The translations under genes and the position numbers were made by a program. A stretch of DNA of 64,000 nt from Chryseobacterium sp. S0630 (GTDB taxonomy: Bacteria; Bacteroidota; Bacteroidia; Flavobacteriales; Weeksellaceae). The stretch is taken from contig NZ_JAMZGF010000009.1 of assembly GCF_024158915.1 (NCBI RefSeq), forward strand, positions 1-64,000, in the 5' to 3' direction. Within the stretch, counting starts at the first letter, position 1. Each line of letters opens with the position of its first letter. This document shows positions 55,986 through 64,000 of the stretch, one piece after another. Under the pieces are notes generated by a model that was not told where the DNA came from, did not search any database, and was given only the letters and a program-made list of their open reading frames with translations.

Positions 55986-56336
55986 ATGATTATGAAAGAA
56001 TTTGCATTGATCTTCAGACTGAAAGACATTTCTGATTTTAAACCTTCTCCTGAACAGATCCGGGAGCGTATGATCTGGCTTGGAGACATTGCTGCACAAA
56101 ACAAACTGGTGGATGAAGGAAATACTTTAATACCTACTTCTGGAGCTGCCAAAACCGTAAAACCAGATAATATGGTAACGGATGGCCCTTATACCGAGAT
56201 TAAAGAATTCATTAGTGGATATATTATTGTACGGGCAGAATCTATTGATGAAGCCGTTGAAATAGCGAAAGGAAACCCAATTTTTAAAATTGGAGGAAAT
56301 ATTGAAGTTCGTGAAGTCTTGAAGACCGGCAAGTAA
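55986..56336 (+). CDS. YCII-related (DGPF) domain protein
   Basis: A 116-residue protein with the YCII/DGPF signature: DGPYTEIKEFISGYIIVRAESIDEAVEIAKGNP. The fold is a ferredoxin-like dimer; functions proposed range from sigma-factor accessory to minor enzymes. It is rightward, 58 bp after the NTF2-like gene, perhaps cotranscribed. The start at 55986 (MIMKEF) gives the family length. Confidence 0.85.
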   Translation: MIMKEFALIFRLKDISDFKPSPEQIRERMIWLGDIAAQNKLVDEGNTLIPTSGAAKTVKPDNMVTDGPYTEIKEFISGYIIVRAESIDEAVEIAKGNPIFKIGGNIEVREVLKTGK

Positions 56337-56397
56337 GGTGGAATTTGGGAGGAATTACAGTTTAAGTTGAAAATTTCTTCATGCATTCAGCATTGCT

Positions 56398-56961
56398 TTA
56401 AATCCATCCTGCTTTTTTTCTCCAAACTGTATATTCAACGTCTTTGCTATCAATTTCCGGAATGTCTTCAGGTTCCGGAATTTTGTTAATATCTGATTCA
56501 GGCAGGACCCGCAGATTTACCTTTTCACGCTCTGCATTTAAGTTTTCTTTGTTTTCTACGGGATAAATTGTTCCTTCAGAGGTCAACTGTGTCCCATATT
56601 TTTGAGGTTTACTCTGAAAAACCTGAATCCTGTCGTATAAATAGGCTTTATGCAAAAGATTAATATCATTGGAATGCTCTTCCATCATAGCATAACATGT
56701 TTTCATAAATTCAGGTTCACCGATGGCATGCTGGATAATCAGCCAGGTTGCATCATTAGCATTCTCGCCCACTTTTGAGATGGTAGGATAACCTATTTCT
56801 GCTATAATTTCCCGCAGCCGTTTCGCATTGGCTCTATGAATATTTTCCATTTCAGGATGATAGCTTCCGGATAATTCTCCAGCCAGCAATAGTTTTTCTC
56901 TGACGGACAGATCCTGGCCAGCCATTTCGATCAGTTCTTTTTCAAAAGGAAGATTGTTCAT
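56398..56961 (-). CDS. DUF6624 protein
   Basis: A 187-residue cytoplasmic protein. The block HRANAKRLREIIAEIGYPTISKVGENANDATWLIIQHAIG (about 42-81) is the pattern I associate with DUF6624, whose function is unknown. The C-terminal end is acidic. It is leftward, 42 bp downstream of an AAA ATPase gene with which it may share a transcript. Confidence 0.75.
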   Translation of the reverse strand: MNNLPFEKELIEMAGQDLSVREKLLLAGELSGSYHPEMENIHRANAKRLREIIAEIGYPTISKVGENANDATWLIIQHAIGEPEFMKTCYAMMEEHSNDINLLHKAYLYDRIQVFQSKPQKYGTQLTSEGTIYPVENKENLNAEREKVNLRVLPESDINKIPEPEDIPEIDSKDVEYTVWRKKAGWI

Positions 56962-57003
56962 ATAGTAGTTGATAAATGATGATTGATGAATGAGCGTCTT
57001 TCT

Positions 57004-57555
57004 CTATGTGATTCGATCAAGAATAAAGTGCGCTCTGTTTTCTACTGAAACTTTAGGAACTTCGATAACAGTATAACCATATTCATGATAAATGTCTTTC
57101 ATACACTCAAAGGTTTCTACCGCTTTTTCAAAGGTTTGTTTTCTTTCAGGATCGTTTTCATAAATCTCTTTCCATGGGGGAAGAATGAAAACATTATGAT
57201 GATAAACCATTTCTCTTGCTTTTGCTACCATAGATACCGGAATTGAAATGTGTTCAAGTTTCATATAGCCCAACGTATCCAATATCCCACGGTCAAAGAG
57301 AACAGGTTTCTTATGGGGCATCTTACTTATTTTCAGGTAGGTTTTTACAGATTCCTTAAACATCAGTTCTGCAAAAAGTTCTTTGTTAAGCCATGGAAGT
57401 CCTTCACCACAGGAATCTATCTGTTCTTTAATGATTTTTCTTCCTTCTTCAGGCACAGTTATCAATTCATGTCGGTTTAGTTCATCCAGCAACGTTGTTT
57501 TTCCTGCTCCCGGACCTCCTGTAAGGATATATAATGTTGATATATTCTGTTTCAT
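57004..57555 (-). CDS. Small AAA/P-loop ATPase (AAA_28-type)
   Basis: A 183-residue P-loop protein: Walker A GGPGAGKTT near residues 13-21 and a later VLFDRGILDTLGY segment that serves as Walker B and lid. It resembles predicted nucleoside or small-molecule kinases of the AAA_28 family. It lies upstream of the DUF6624 gene on the same strand. The substrate is not known. Confidence 0.85.
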   Translation of the reverse strand: MKQNISTLYILTGGPGAGKTTLLDELNRHELITVPEEGRKIIKEQIDSCGEGLPWLNKELFAELMFKESVKTYLKISKMPHKKPVLFDRGILDTLGYMKLEHISIPVSMVAKAREMVYHHNVFILPPWKEIYENDPERKQTFEKAVETFECMKDIYHEYGYTVIEVPKVSVENRAHFILDRIT

Positions 57556-57613
57556 GGATTTGAATTATAGTATAAAAACTCCATAGCACAACAGAAATTT
57601 CATACTGTGGAGT

Positions 57614-58609
57614 TTATCTATTATTTTTAATGATACTTTTATAAGTGTTAATACGATCTTCTTCCCGGTACATATTACATAAGATCAGAAGATCATCTGT
57701 ATTGTACTTTTGGGAAATTTCAACTAATTTCTGATCAACAGATTGTGGTGTTTCTATAATAATTCTGTTTAAAATAGTAAAGAATTCTTCTTCATCCTTT
57801 GTTCCCAAAATTTTCTGTTCCACCGCTTCCGGAGAAAGAACCGCATTGGGACTTGCCAATTGTCTGGATTGCAAAAACTGATAGGCCATTCCATAAGCAT
57901 TCCGTCTGGCATCTTCAATTTTATCTGCTACGGATACAGCCACAGCAACCTGTAATGAAGGCTGAGGAAAATATTGAGTGCTATCAAATTCTTTGAGATA
58001 AGTATCGGTATTTTCCTTTCCATTTTCACTATTCATAAACGCTGCGAATGAATATCCGATCCCATGCCTGGCCGCTTCTTTGGCAGAAGTTATTCCTGAA
58101 CCCAGCCACATGATTCCTGGGATATGCTGTACATGAGTCGGCTGTGCAATAAGCCCATCATATATCCCTTTTTCGTCTTTTATGAATTGAATGATCTCTT
58201 CCAGTTTGGTTTCCATATTGGATAAAATGACTGGTTTATGATTGTTCAGTGCCATTACAGCATCTTTTAATCCTCCCGGAGCTTTTCCCAATCCGAGAAT
58301 AAAACGTTCAGGATACAAGGTAGACAGCATTTTGGCCCACTCTGCAATTTTATAGGCAGAATAGTTTCTCATCATAATTCCTGCCGTTCCTACTTTGATC
58401 CGGTTTGTTTTGCTGAGAACAATGGCTGCTAAAAGTTCAGGGCTGGAGCTTGCATACGCTTCTACACCATGATGTTCAGAATACATAATGCTGTGAAATC
58501 CTGTTTCTTCCGCTAATAGAGCAAGATGAAGACTGTTTTTCAATGCAGATGCCGCATGATCTCCCATTATTGCAGGTGACTGATCTAATATCCCCAATTT
58601 CAGCTTCAT
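57614..58609 (-). CDS. Luciferase-like flavin-dependent oxidoreductase
   Basis: A 331-residue LLM-class flavoprotein of the TIM-barrel family. Features are an N-terminal LGILDQSPAI strand, the FHSIMYSEHHGVEAYASSSPELLAAIVLS block and ERFILGLGKAPGG. It should use FMNH2 supplied in trans to oxidise an unknown substrate. It is often called MsnO8-like in related genomes; I do not commit to that. It is leftward and alone. Confidence 0.85.
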   Translation of the reverse strand: MKLKLGILDQSPAIMGDHAASALKNSLHLALLAEETGFHSIMYSEHHGVEAYASSSPELLAAIVLSKTNRIKVGTAGIMMRNYSAYKIAEWAKMLSTLYPERFILGLGKAPGGLKDAVMALNNHKPVILSNMETKLEEIIQFIKDEKGIYDGLIAQPTHVQHIPGIMWLGSGITSAKEAARHGIGYSFAAFMNSENGKENTDTYLKEFDSTQYFPQPSLQVAVAVSVADKIEDARRNAYGMAYQFLQSRQLASPNAVLSPEAVEQKILGTKDEEEFFTILNRIIIETPQSVDQKLVEISQKYNTDDLLILCNMYREEDRINTYKSIIKNNR

Positions 58610-58643
58610 ACTATTGAATCAATTTTATGGTGAAGTTATGAAA

Positions 58644-58668
58644 AAACCTTCCGCTTATCGGAAGGTTT
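58644..58668. terminator. Terminator after the small GG-leader peptide gene
   Basis: A 10-bp stem (aaaccttccg with cggaaggttt) and 5-nt loop, with a T-rich end on the plus side and A run on the other. It lies 15 bp past the stop of the leftward peptide. Confidence 0.8.
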
Positions 58669-58683
58669 CTTTATAAAAAGTGA

Positions 58684-58848
58684 TTATGCACATAAAAGGG
58701 TTCCACAGCCTCCACCGCCGCCGTTTCCATTAAGATAATAACAGATCGGGGTTGGACAACCACATGCCATGCATTCACTGGCTGCAGGCGGGCGACCTCC
58801 TGTGATTGATTTTAAATTTTGTCTTGCGATTTTCTTTAGATTTTTCAT
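58684..58848 (-). CDS. GG-leader bacteriocin-like / RiPP-like small peptide
   Basis: A 54-residue peptide from the ATG at 58848 (the longer upstream frame lacks support). The leader MKNLKKIARQNLKSITGG has the conserved double Gly (17-18) of Bacteroidota bacteriocin-like precursors. The core has six Cys (26, 29, 31, 36, 48, 53) and a Gly run GNGGGGGCG. It should be cleaved after GG and exported or modified. The leftward ABC ATPase and membrane gene lie upstream, but no C39 peptidase or modifying enzyme is adjacent. Bioactivity is unproven; many such peptides have no known activity. Confidence 0.75.
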   Translation of the reverse strand: MKNLKKIARQNLKSITGGRPPAASECMACGCPTPICYYLNGNGGGGGCGTLLCA

Positions 58849-58948
58849 AATAAATAAGTTATTAGTTTGAAATGGAAAAATAGTAAAAAAATGGCAAAGC
58901 ACCTTTAGCACAGACTGTTAAATAGTAATAAATTTTGCGATTCTATTT

Positions 58949-59584
58949 TTAAAATTTAAGAGCATTCAATTGACCAAAATCTTCTTTTCTGTAGATCTTT
59001 TCAATTTTCCCATCTTGAAGAAGAGCAATTTTATCACAGGTATGAAAAAGGGTTTCAATAATATGGGAACTTACCACCACCACTTTATTTTCAGATTTCA
59101 ACTGTCTGATAATATCATAAAGAATATGAACTCCTTCAAAATCTACTCCGTTGAAAGGTTCATCCAGAATATTAATAGGCTTATCCAGCATGAGCATTCC
59201 CGTAAGGGCCAGCTTTTTCTTCATTCCGCTGGAATAATACTGTACATATTTTTTTAAAGGAAGATTAAATCTTTCAAGGAAGCCTTTAATTTCTTCTTCT
59301 TTTTTTGAGGTGAAATAAGCAAGGTATTCTTCTCCTGTAATGTAGGGATAAAAATAGTTTTCAGTTTCAAGATAGGAAATCATTTCCCGTTTCAGCTGTT
59401 CGTTCTTCCATGTGATCTTTCCGGAAAACGGAGTACTTTGGTACAGAGATTCAAACAAGGTGGTCTTTCCAGCTCCGTTTTTTCCAAGCAATCCTAAAAT
59501 GCAACCTTCTTCTATGGTTAGATTCAGATCGTTTAAAACGTTCTGATTTTTAAAATGAACATGTACGTTTTTAATCTCCAACAT
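58949..59584 (-). CDS. ABC transporter ATP-binding protein
   Basis: A 211-residue ATPase with Walker A LLGKNGAGKTT, signature YSSGMKKKLAL, Walker B INILDEPFNGVD and a switch His (VVVSSH). It is a single-domain ABC-2-type ATPase. It overlaps the preceding membrane gene by 14 bp, so the pair makes one transporter. The peptide gene 100 bp downstream could be its cargo; that is inference. Confidence 0.9.
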   Translation of the reverse strand: MLEIKNVHVHFKNQNVLNDLNLTIEEGCILGLLGKNGAGKTTLFESLYQSTPFSGKITWKNEQLKREMISYLETENYFYPYITGEEYLAYFTSKKEEEIKGFLERFNLPLKKYVQYYSSGMKKKLALTGMLMLDKPINILDEPFNGVDFEGVHILYDIIRQLKSENKVVVVSSHIIETLFHTCDKIALLQDGKIEKIYRKEDFGQLNALKF

Positions 59585-60482
59585 AAGTTTTGATATTTTG
59601 AGAAGCTTCTTTTATATTTTTTTTCAATATAAATACTGCCGGAATGATGGTCATACTGCATATTGTATATTCAATAAAAACTCCCATATTAAAGTAATTC
59701 CCCTTTTCTTTATAATGATAATGTTTGTATTTTCTGGTCAGAATCAGTAAGAAATACAGATTCATAAAGACGAAATAATAAAGGATGTACAACGTTTCAG
59801 CAGGATGCAGAACGAGAAATAAACCATATGCAGGCAATAGCAAAATATTAAAAAACAGAGAATTTCTTCTGAGCTTTTCTTTTAAAGTATATTTCCTGAA
59901 ATACATTTCAAGCATTTCTTTATTTTCATTAAGCTCATAAATATGTGAGACATAATCCAGCGCAAATACTCCCGCAAGAATCAACGTTACAGGATGATAA
60001 GCAGAGCCCCAGATCACCAAAAAGCCTAAAATGGCTAGCCAGGTATTTTTTCTCAGAAAACTTTTCCATTCAAATAAATCATCCGGAATATAATTCCATT
60101 GTAATGCCAGCCAGGATCTTGTCCTTGGCGTGATAAAAGCCAGCAAGACCAATGCAGGTAATGAAAACAATGCGGTTTTCTCCAGTTTATAATGGATGTT
60201 TCCACAAAGTAAAATACTGTAAATAAATGCAGCCTCCAACATAATAACCCATCGCCAGCTGGTGACAAAAACTTTTTTCAAAAAAGGAATGTCTTTTCTT
60301 TCATAATGAAACAGCAATGCCAGTATAAAAAACAAAGGTGGATAATAACAGGCTTCAGGCAGCTTCACGACAATCAGCGCTCCAAGTATGATCAGAACAG
60401 GAATACTTGCTCTTGGATTCAGGTTTAGCAGCCTGAAACTTTGATGTAGTCTGAATTTTAAATGGTGTAAAAGTTTTTTCAA
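59571..60482 (-). CDS. Membrane partner of the ABC transporter
   Basis: A 303-residue integral membrane protein with about eight hydrophobic helices and basic loops; no known domain recognised. Gene overlap with the ATPase shows it is the permease-like subunit. The only in-frame start before an upstream stop is a TTG at 60482 (the next ATG is about 80 residues in), so a TTG start is assigned. Substrate unknown. Confidence 0.75.
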   Translation of the reverse strand: MKKLLHHLKFRLHQSFRLLNLNPRASIPVLIILGALIVVKLPEACYYPPLFFILALLFHYERKDIPFLKKVFVTSWRWVIMLEAAFIYSILLCGNIHYKLEKTALFSLPALVLLAFITPRTRSWLALQWNYIPDDLFEWKSFLRKNTWLAILGFLVIWGSAYHPVTLILAGVFALDYVSHIYELNENKEMLEMYFRKYTLKEKLRRNSLFFNILLLPAYGLFLVLHPAETLYILYYFVFMNLYFLLILTRKYKHYHYKEKGNYFNMGVFIEYTICSMTIIPAVFILKKNIKEASQNIKTYVGD

Positions 60483-60587
60483 TGGGGACTAAAAGTTCTA
60501 TTTTCAGAATATTTTCACCTGAAGGTTGCAGATTTTTGATGCTAAAGATAAATATTTTTCATCAGCATACCTGAGATTCATAAAAAA

Positions 60588-60607
60588 CCCCTTGTTTGTG
60601 CAAGGGG
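60588..60607. terminator. Terminator after putP
   Basis: A 7-bp stem (ccccttg with caagggg) with a 6-nt loop lies 40 bp past the putP stop in the leftward direction, with A/T-rich flanks. Confidence 0.7.
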
Positions 60608-60647
60608 AAATTCTATTTAATAAAATGTAATATCTAAGTTTTGGGTT

Positions 60648-62144
60648 TTACTCCTGCATGATCTTTTGAACTTCATTAAATTCACTTTCAATAACAGCAT
60701 CTGGTTTATATGTTGATAATGAAACAATCACGTTAGTCAACAGAGAAAGCGTAAACCCAGGAATGATTTCGTACCAGTCTTTCAGTGGGTGTTGTAGATA
60801 AACCCAAGCTAATACAGTAATTCCTCCTACCATCATCCCGGCAAAACCTCCCTGCCATGTTGCCTTTTTCCATAAAAGAGACAGCAGGATCAGCGGTCCG
60901 AATGCAGATCCAAAGCCCGCCCATGCATTACCTACCAGATTAAGAATACTATCCTTAGGATCCAGAGATAAAAGTACCGCAATTACGGCTACAAGTAAAA
61001 CAGAAAGTCTGCTCGCCATTAATAATTGCTTAGACGTTGCTTTTTTATTCAGAAAGGCTTTGTAAATATCTTCTGTTAAGGAGCTTGAAGTCACCAATAA
61101 CTGAGAAGAAATCGTACTCATTACCGCTGCAAGAATGGCTGTAAGTAAAAATCCTGCAATAAACGGATGGAATAATATACGGGAGAAATAAATGAAAATA
61201 GTTTCTGCTTCTGTCTTTGATCCGTCAAATTTCATCATGGTATTCATATCGAACTTTTGCAGATAAGCGATTCCTACCAATCCTATGGCTAAGGCTCCGG
61301 CAACAGTAAAGATCATCCATGTAATCCCTATACGTCTTGCTTTGATCAGATCTTTCGGCTTATCAATGGCCATAAAACGTACCAGAATATGAGGCTGACC
61401 GCAATATCCTAATCCCCATGCCAATAAAGATACAATACTTACAGTGGTGGTTCCTCTGAACAGATCCAGATATTTTGGATTTTTTGCTTCAATCAGAGAA
61501 AACGTCTCTCCCACGCTTCCGATTTGGGTAATGGCTACAATCGGAACAATCACCAATGCCAATACCATGATGGTGCCTTGCACAAAATCAGTAAGACTAA
61601 CCGCCAGAAACCCACCTAAAAATGTATACAGCACTACCACCAGACTTGTCAGGAGCAAGCCTACAGTATAATCCATTCCGAAGGCTGATTCGAATAATTT
61701 TCCTCCGGATACCATTCCTGCAGAAGTGTACAGGGTAAAAAATACCAGAATGAAAATAGAGGATGTGATTTTCAGAAGCTGATTTTTATTTTTAAACCTG
61801 TTTTCGAAAAATACAGGCAGCGTAATGGCATTCTGTGCCACTTCTGTATAAATTCTGAGCCTTGGGGCTACAATAATATAATTGAGATAAGCTCCAATGG
61901 TTAAGCCTATTGCAATCCAGGAACTTGAAATTCCGGACAGATACATTGCTCCGGGAACGCCCATCAAAAGCCATCCGCTCATATCGGCTGCTCCTGCAGA
62001 CAATGCTGTTACGGCAGCTCCCATTTTTCGGCCACCAATTAAAAATTCTTCTGAATTACTTGTTGATTTTCTATAAGAATATATGCCTATACCTATCATT
62101 AATAACAGATACAACCCCACAGAAATCCCTTCATATACTTGCAT
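60648..62144 (-). CDS. putP: Sodium/proline symporter PutP
   Basis: A 498-residue solute:sodium symporter with about 13 membrane helices. Marks of PutP include the N-terminal GIYSYRKSTSNSEEFLIGGRKMG region, the GLGYCGQPHILVRFMAI segment and length near 500. It couples Na+ influx to L-proline uptake at the inner membrane. No putA is adjacent in the window. It is transcribed leftward as a single gene between terminator hairpins. Confidence 0.9.
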   Translation of the reverse strand: MQVYEGISVGLYLLLMIGIGIYSYRKSTSNSEEFLIGGRKMGAAVTALSAGAADMSGWLLMGVPGAMYLSGISSSWIAIGLTIGAYLNYIIVAPRLRIYTEVAQNAITLPVFFENRFKNKNQLLKITSSIFILVFFTLYTSAGMVSGGKLFESAFGMDYTVGLLLTSLVVVLYTFLGGFLAVSLTDFVQGTIMVLALVIVPIVAITQIGSVGETFSLIEAKNPKYLDLFRGTTTVSIVSLLAWGLGYCGQPHILVRFMAIDKPKDLIKARRIGITWMIFTVAGALAIGLVGIAYLQKFDMNTMMKFDGSKTEAETIFIYFSRILFHPFIAGFLLTAILAAVMSTISSQLLVTSSSLTEDIYKAFLNKKATSKQLLMASRLSVLLVAVIAVLLSLDPKDSILNLVGNAWAGFGSAFGPLILLSLLWKKATWQGGFAGMMVGGITVLAWVYLQHPLKDWYEIIPGFTLSLLTNVIVSLSTYKPDAVIESEFNEVQKIMQE

Positions 62145-62337
62145 ATTATTATTTTTACGAAGCCGAATATAACCTTTTTTTGAAAAAGGCTGAATTTCCT
62201 CCCATCCATAGAATCTTATGAAAAGGCTGAAAAAACCATAAAATCAATAAAATTTTAACACACAACTAATAATATAATCAAGGATAAAAGAAATTAATTT
62301 TCAAATCCCTCTTGTTAACACTCCGTTCATAAACAAA

Positions 62338-63633
62338 CTATTTATTGCCGGTTTTAAACTTGATAAGAAGTTTCTCATCTCTCAGAAGATAACCTTCTTT
62401 AGAAATAAAGCCTTTGTTGGTAAGTACAAACTCATACTCTTTATTCGGTTTAAGATCTACTAATACCAGCAACGTTTTATTATTATTTTCCATCCCTGCT
62501 ATTTTGGTCATCGGGTTATATTCTTTTCCCTTATCGGATAGGTTGAAGGAATATTTTCCGGGAATCATTTCCTGCGAAAAAGTAATTCTAAGTTCTTTGG
62601 TATTGGCACTTACCTCTACGGAACCATTGGCTGGCTCTATTTTCACTACATACGGTAATTGATTTTGATATTCTTTAACAAGCGTACTGGCCTTTTCTTT
62701 GAAAAACTTTGATTTGTCCAGAAAGTCTTCAACAGCTTTATTATCACTATAGTTCAGTTCAATAATATCTTTTATAGCCTGTTTTTTATCTTTGGTATTC
62801 TGGTAATACATTTTACTGATCACATAGCCTACATAATATCCTAAATCCGCACCCTCTTCTTTTTGTCTTCCATTATAAAACCAGTTGGCAAGATTACCGG
62901 TAAACATTTCTTTTTTAAATTGAGCTTTAATTTCAGCTTCATGAGCCATTCCGTAAGAAATATATTTTCTTTGCGGAGATTCATTCATCACAAGTCCGGC
63001 AATCAGATCGCATGATCCTTCTTTAATGGCCTGGTTTAAAACCCTATTTTGGTATCCGGTCTGCTGAGTATGTATATATTCGTGAATATTGAGAGAAACG
63101 ATATTATCCAGAGACTGATTGGCAAACATACCCTTCAGCCATTCATCTTTAAATTCTGAGACATCTGTAGACCCAATTCCCGTAGCAAGTTCAGCGCCTA
63201 CCAATACCATATTTCCACTCACAGTTCCTCCAGCGTTAAGCCCGCCAATTGTAAAATACATTTCAGCATCTTTAAGTTCAGGATACAATTGCTTCAGCCT
63301 GACAACCCCAGCTTCCAACTCTTTGGTCTTGGTTTTTATCGTTAAGGTATTCGGTCTTACCGAATTCCAGAATTCAGGATATTTTTCTATGACTTTTACA
63401 TACACACTATCATTATAATCTCTGGCATTCATAAAAGCTTTTAAACCTTTTGTTGCTTTATCAGTATATAATCTTTTGATAAGATCCAGCTTTCCGGAAT
63501 AATCATTTGTTTTTTGAATGCTGTCATAAGCCACCCAAAAGTTATCAATATCTGAAGTGAAAATCCTGGTTGATTTCTGTGAAAAAGCAGTGGCAAATAC
63601 AAGTGAAAAAATAATTGTAGTAAAACGTTTCAT
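62338..63633 (-). CDS. Secreted gluzincin-like metalloprotease with C-terminal Ig-like domain
   Basis: A 431-residue protein with signal peptide (ATAFSQK). The middle has a zinc motif HEYIH in NIHEYIHTQQ (about residue 188) and a downstream Glu in KEGSCDLIAG (about 213), consistent with a DUF2268-like gluzincin. The last about 100 residues resemble a bacterial Ig-like domain (RITFSQEMIPGKYSF, then LKPNKEYEFVLT). It probably acts in the periplasm or outside the cell. Substrate unknown. Confidence 0.75.
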   Translation of the reverse strand: MKRFTTIIFSLVFATAFSQKSTRIFTSDIDNFWVAYDSIQKTNDYSGKLDLIKRLYTDKATKGLKAFMNARDYNDSVYVKVIEKYPEFWNSVRPNTLTIKTKTKELEAGVVRLKQLYPELKDAEMYFTIGGLNAGGTVSGNMVLVGAELATGIGSTDVSEFKDEWLKGMFANQSLDNIVSLNIHEYIHTQQTGYQNRVLNQAIKEGSCDLIAGLVMNESPQRKYISYGMAHEAEIKAQFKKEMFTGNLANWFYNGRQKEEGADLGYYVGYVISKMYYQNTKDKKQAIKDIIELNYSDNKAVEDFLDKSKFFKEKASTLVKEYQNQLPYVVKIEPANGSVEVSANTKELRITFSQEMIPGKYSFNLSDKGKEYNPMTKIAGMENNNKTLLVLVDLKPNKEYEFVLTNKGFISKEGYLLRDEKLLIKFKTGNK

Positions 63634-63869
63634 GGTTATTTTTAATACGGCAATTATACATACAATTATTGTATCTCACAACCATCTTTTACCTTGTAAA
63701 CACTATAGATTTTAAAAGAACAGAAGGTAAAATCATATCGTAATAACTCTAAAAAAAGAACAACCGAAATAGGGGTTTTATTATTTATTTATATTAATTC
63801 CAAATAATTTTAATTCTTTCCATTTTATTGTCGCAAATATTTAATACTTTAGCTTAATAATTTGAACGA

Positions 63870-64000
63870 ATGGGAATAATCCTTAAACCAATTGATATTG
63901 TAGATGACATTTCACAAGAAGATTTCCGTGAAAAATATCTAAAGCCATGTAAGCCAGTGGTAATCAGAAATATGGCAAGAAAGTGGCCCGCCTATCAAAA
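63870..64000 (+). CDS. Cupin-like (JmjC-type) protein, N-terminal part only
   Basis: The first about 43 residues of a protein cut by the window end: MGIILKPIDIVDDISQEDF, then KPVVIRNMARKWPAY. The KPVVIR..A..WPA block is the start of cupin_8/JmjC-like Fe(II)/2-oxoglutarate oxygenases, which hydroxylate proteins or small molecules. The catalytic residues lie outside the window, so activity cannot be judged. Confidence 0.75.
   Translation, partial: MGIILKPIDIVDDISQEDFREKYLKPCKPVVIRNMARKWPAYQ

Noticed and set aside
1-64000. CRISPR array
   Set aside because: No regularly spaced short repeats with unique spacers were seen, and no cas gene is present.

Overview
The window looks like the chromosome of a Bacteroidota bacterium, most likely Chryseobacterium or a close relative in the Weeksellaceae. 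The grounds are low GC with AT-rich spacers, TAnnTTTG-type promoters, a Bacteroidetes-type conjugation module (TraE to TraQ), a VgrG/Rhs set of the Bacteroidota type VI secretion kind, a GG-leader bacteriocin-like peptide, and homologues that read as flavobacterial. This is judged from sequence recall only.

Region 1 (1-20.7 kb) is an integrative conjugative element. A leftward two-gene antiviral STAND operon of AVAST type 3 style (Cap4-like nuclease plus NTPase, with a small partner) lies next to a rightward tra operon (traE,F,G,I,J,K,L,M,N,O,Q). traO carries one in-frame stop. RadC-like, DUF932 and SSB genes follow, then a two-gene HTH cassette and a CTnDOT-like tyrosine integrase. No relaxase or coupling protein is in view; they would have to lie left of base 1.

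Region 2 (20.7-32 kb) is a defence island. A tightly packed operon encodes a small protein with an N-terminal FVSNSSS-type motif, a radical SAM/SPASM enzyme, and a 1337-residue protein with a PD-(D/E)xK-like domain and a NACHT-like NTPase. I cannot match this trio to a named system, and it is the best candidate for something undescribed. Next to it is a CBASS operon (CD-NTase, stand-alone E2-like protein, patatin phospholipase), a frameshifted remnant, a structured intergenic segment and a ferritin-like protein of unknown role.

Region 3 (32-41.6 kb) starts with two gene scraps joined head to head, then a large serine recombinase. A segment of about 185 bp after the recombinase recurs at 41.3-41.5 kb beside tRNA-Ser(TGA). 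The two direct repeats bracket a HAD hydrolase, a NUDIX hydrolase, and an AraC-regulated set of two alpha/beta hydrolases, a cupin, an NAD(P)-binding protein and an MdaB-like reductase.

Region 4 (41.8-51.3 kb) is a type VI effector island: VgrG, a TPR adaptor candidate, a large Rhs protein with a deaminase-like C-terminal toxin, and two immunity candidates. Region 5 (51.8-64 kb) is ordinary chromosome: S41 peptidase, DinB, TPR, NTF2-like, YCII, DUF6624, AAA ATPase, luciferase-like oxidoreductase, a small Cys/Gly-rich GG-leader peptide beside an ABC transporter pair, PutP, a metalloprotease and the start of a cupin-like protein.
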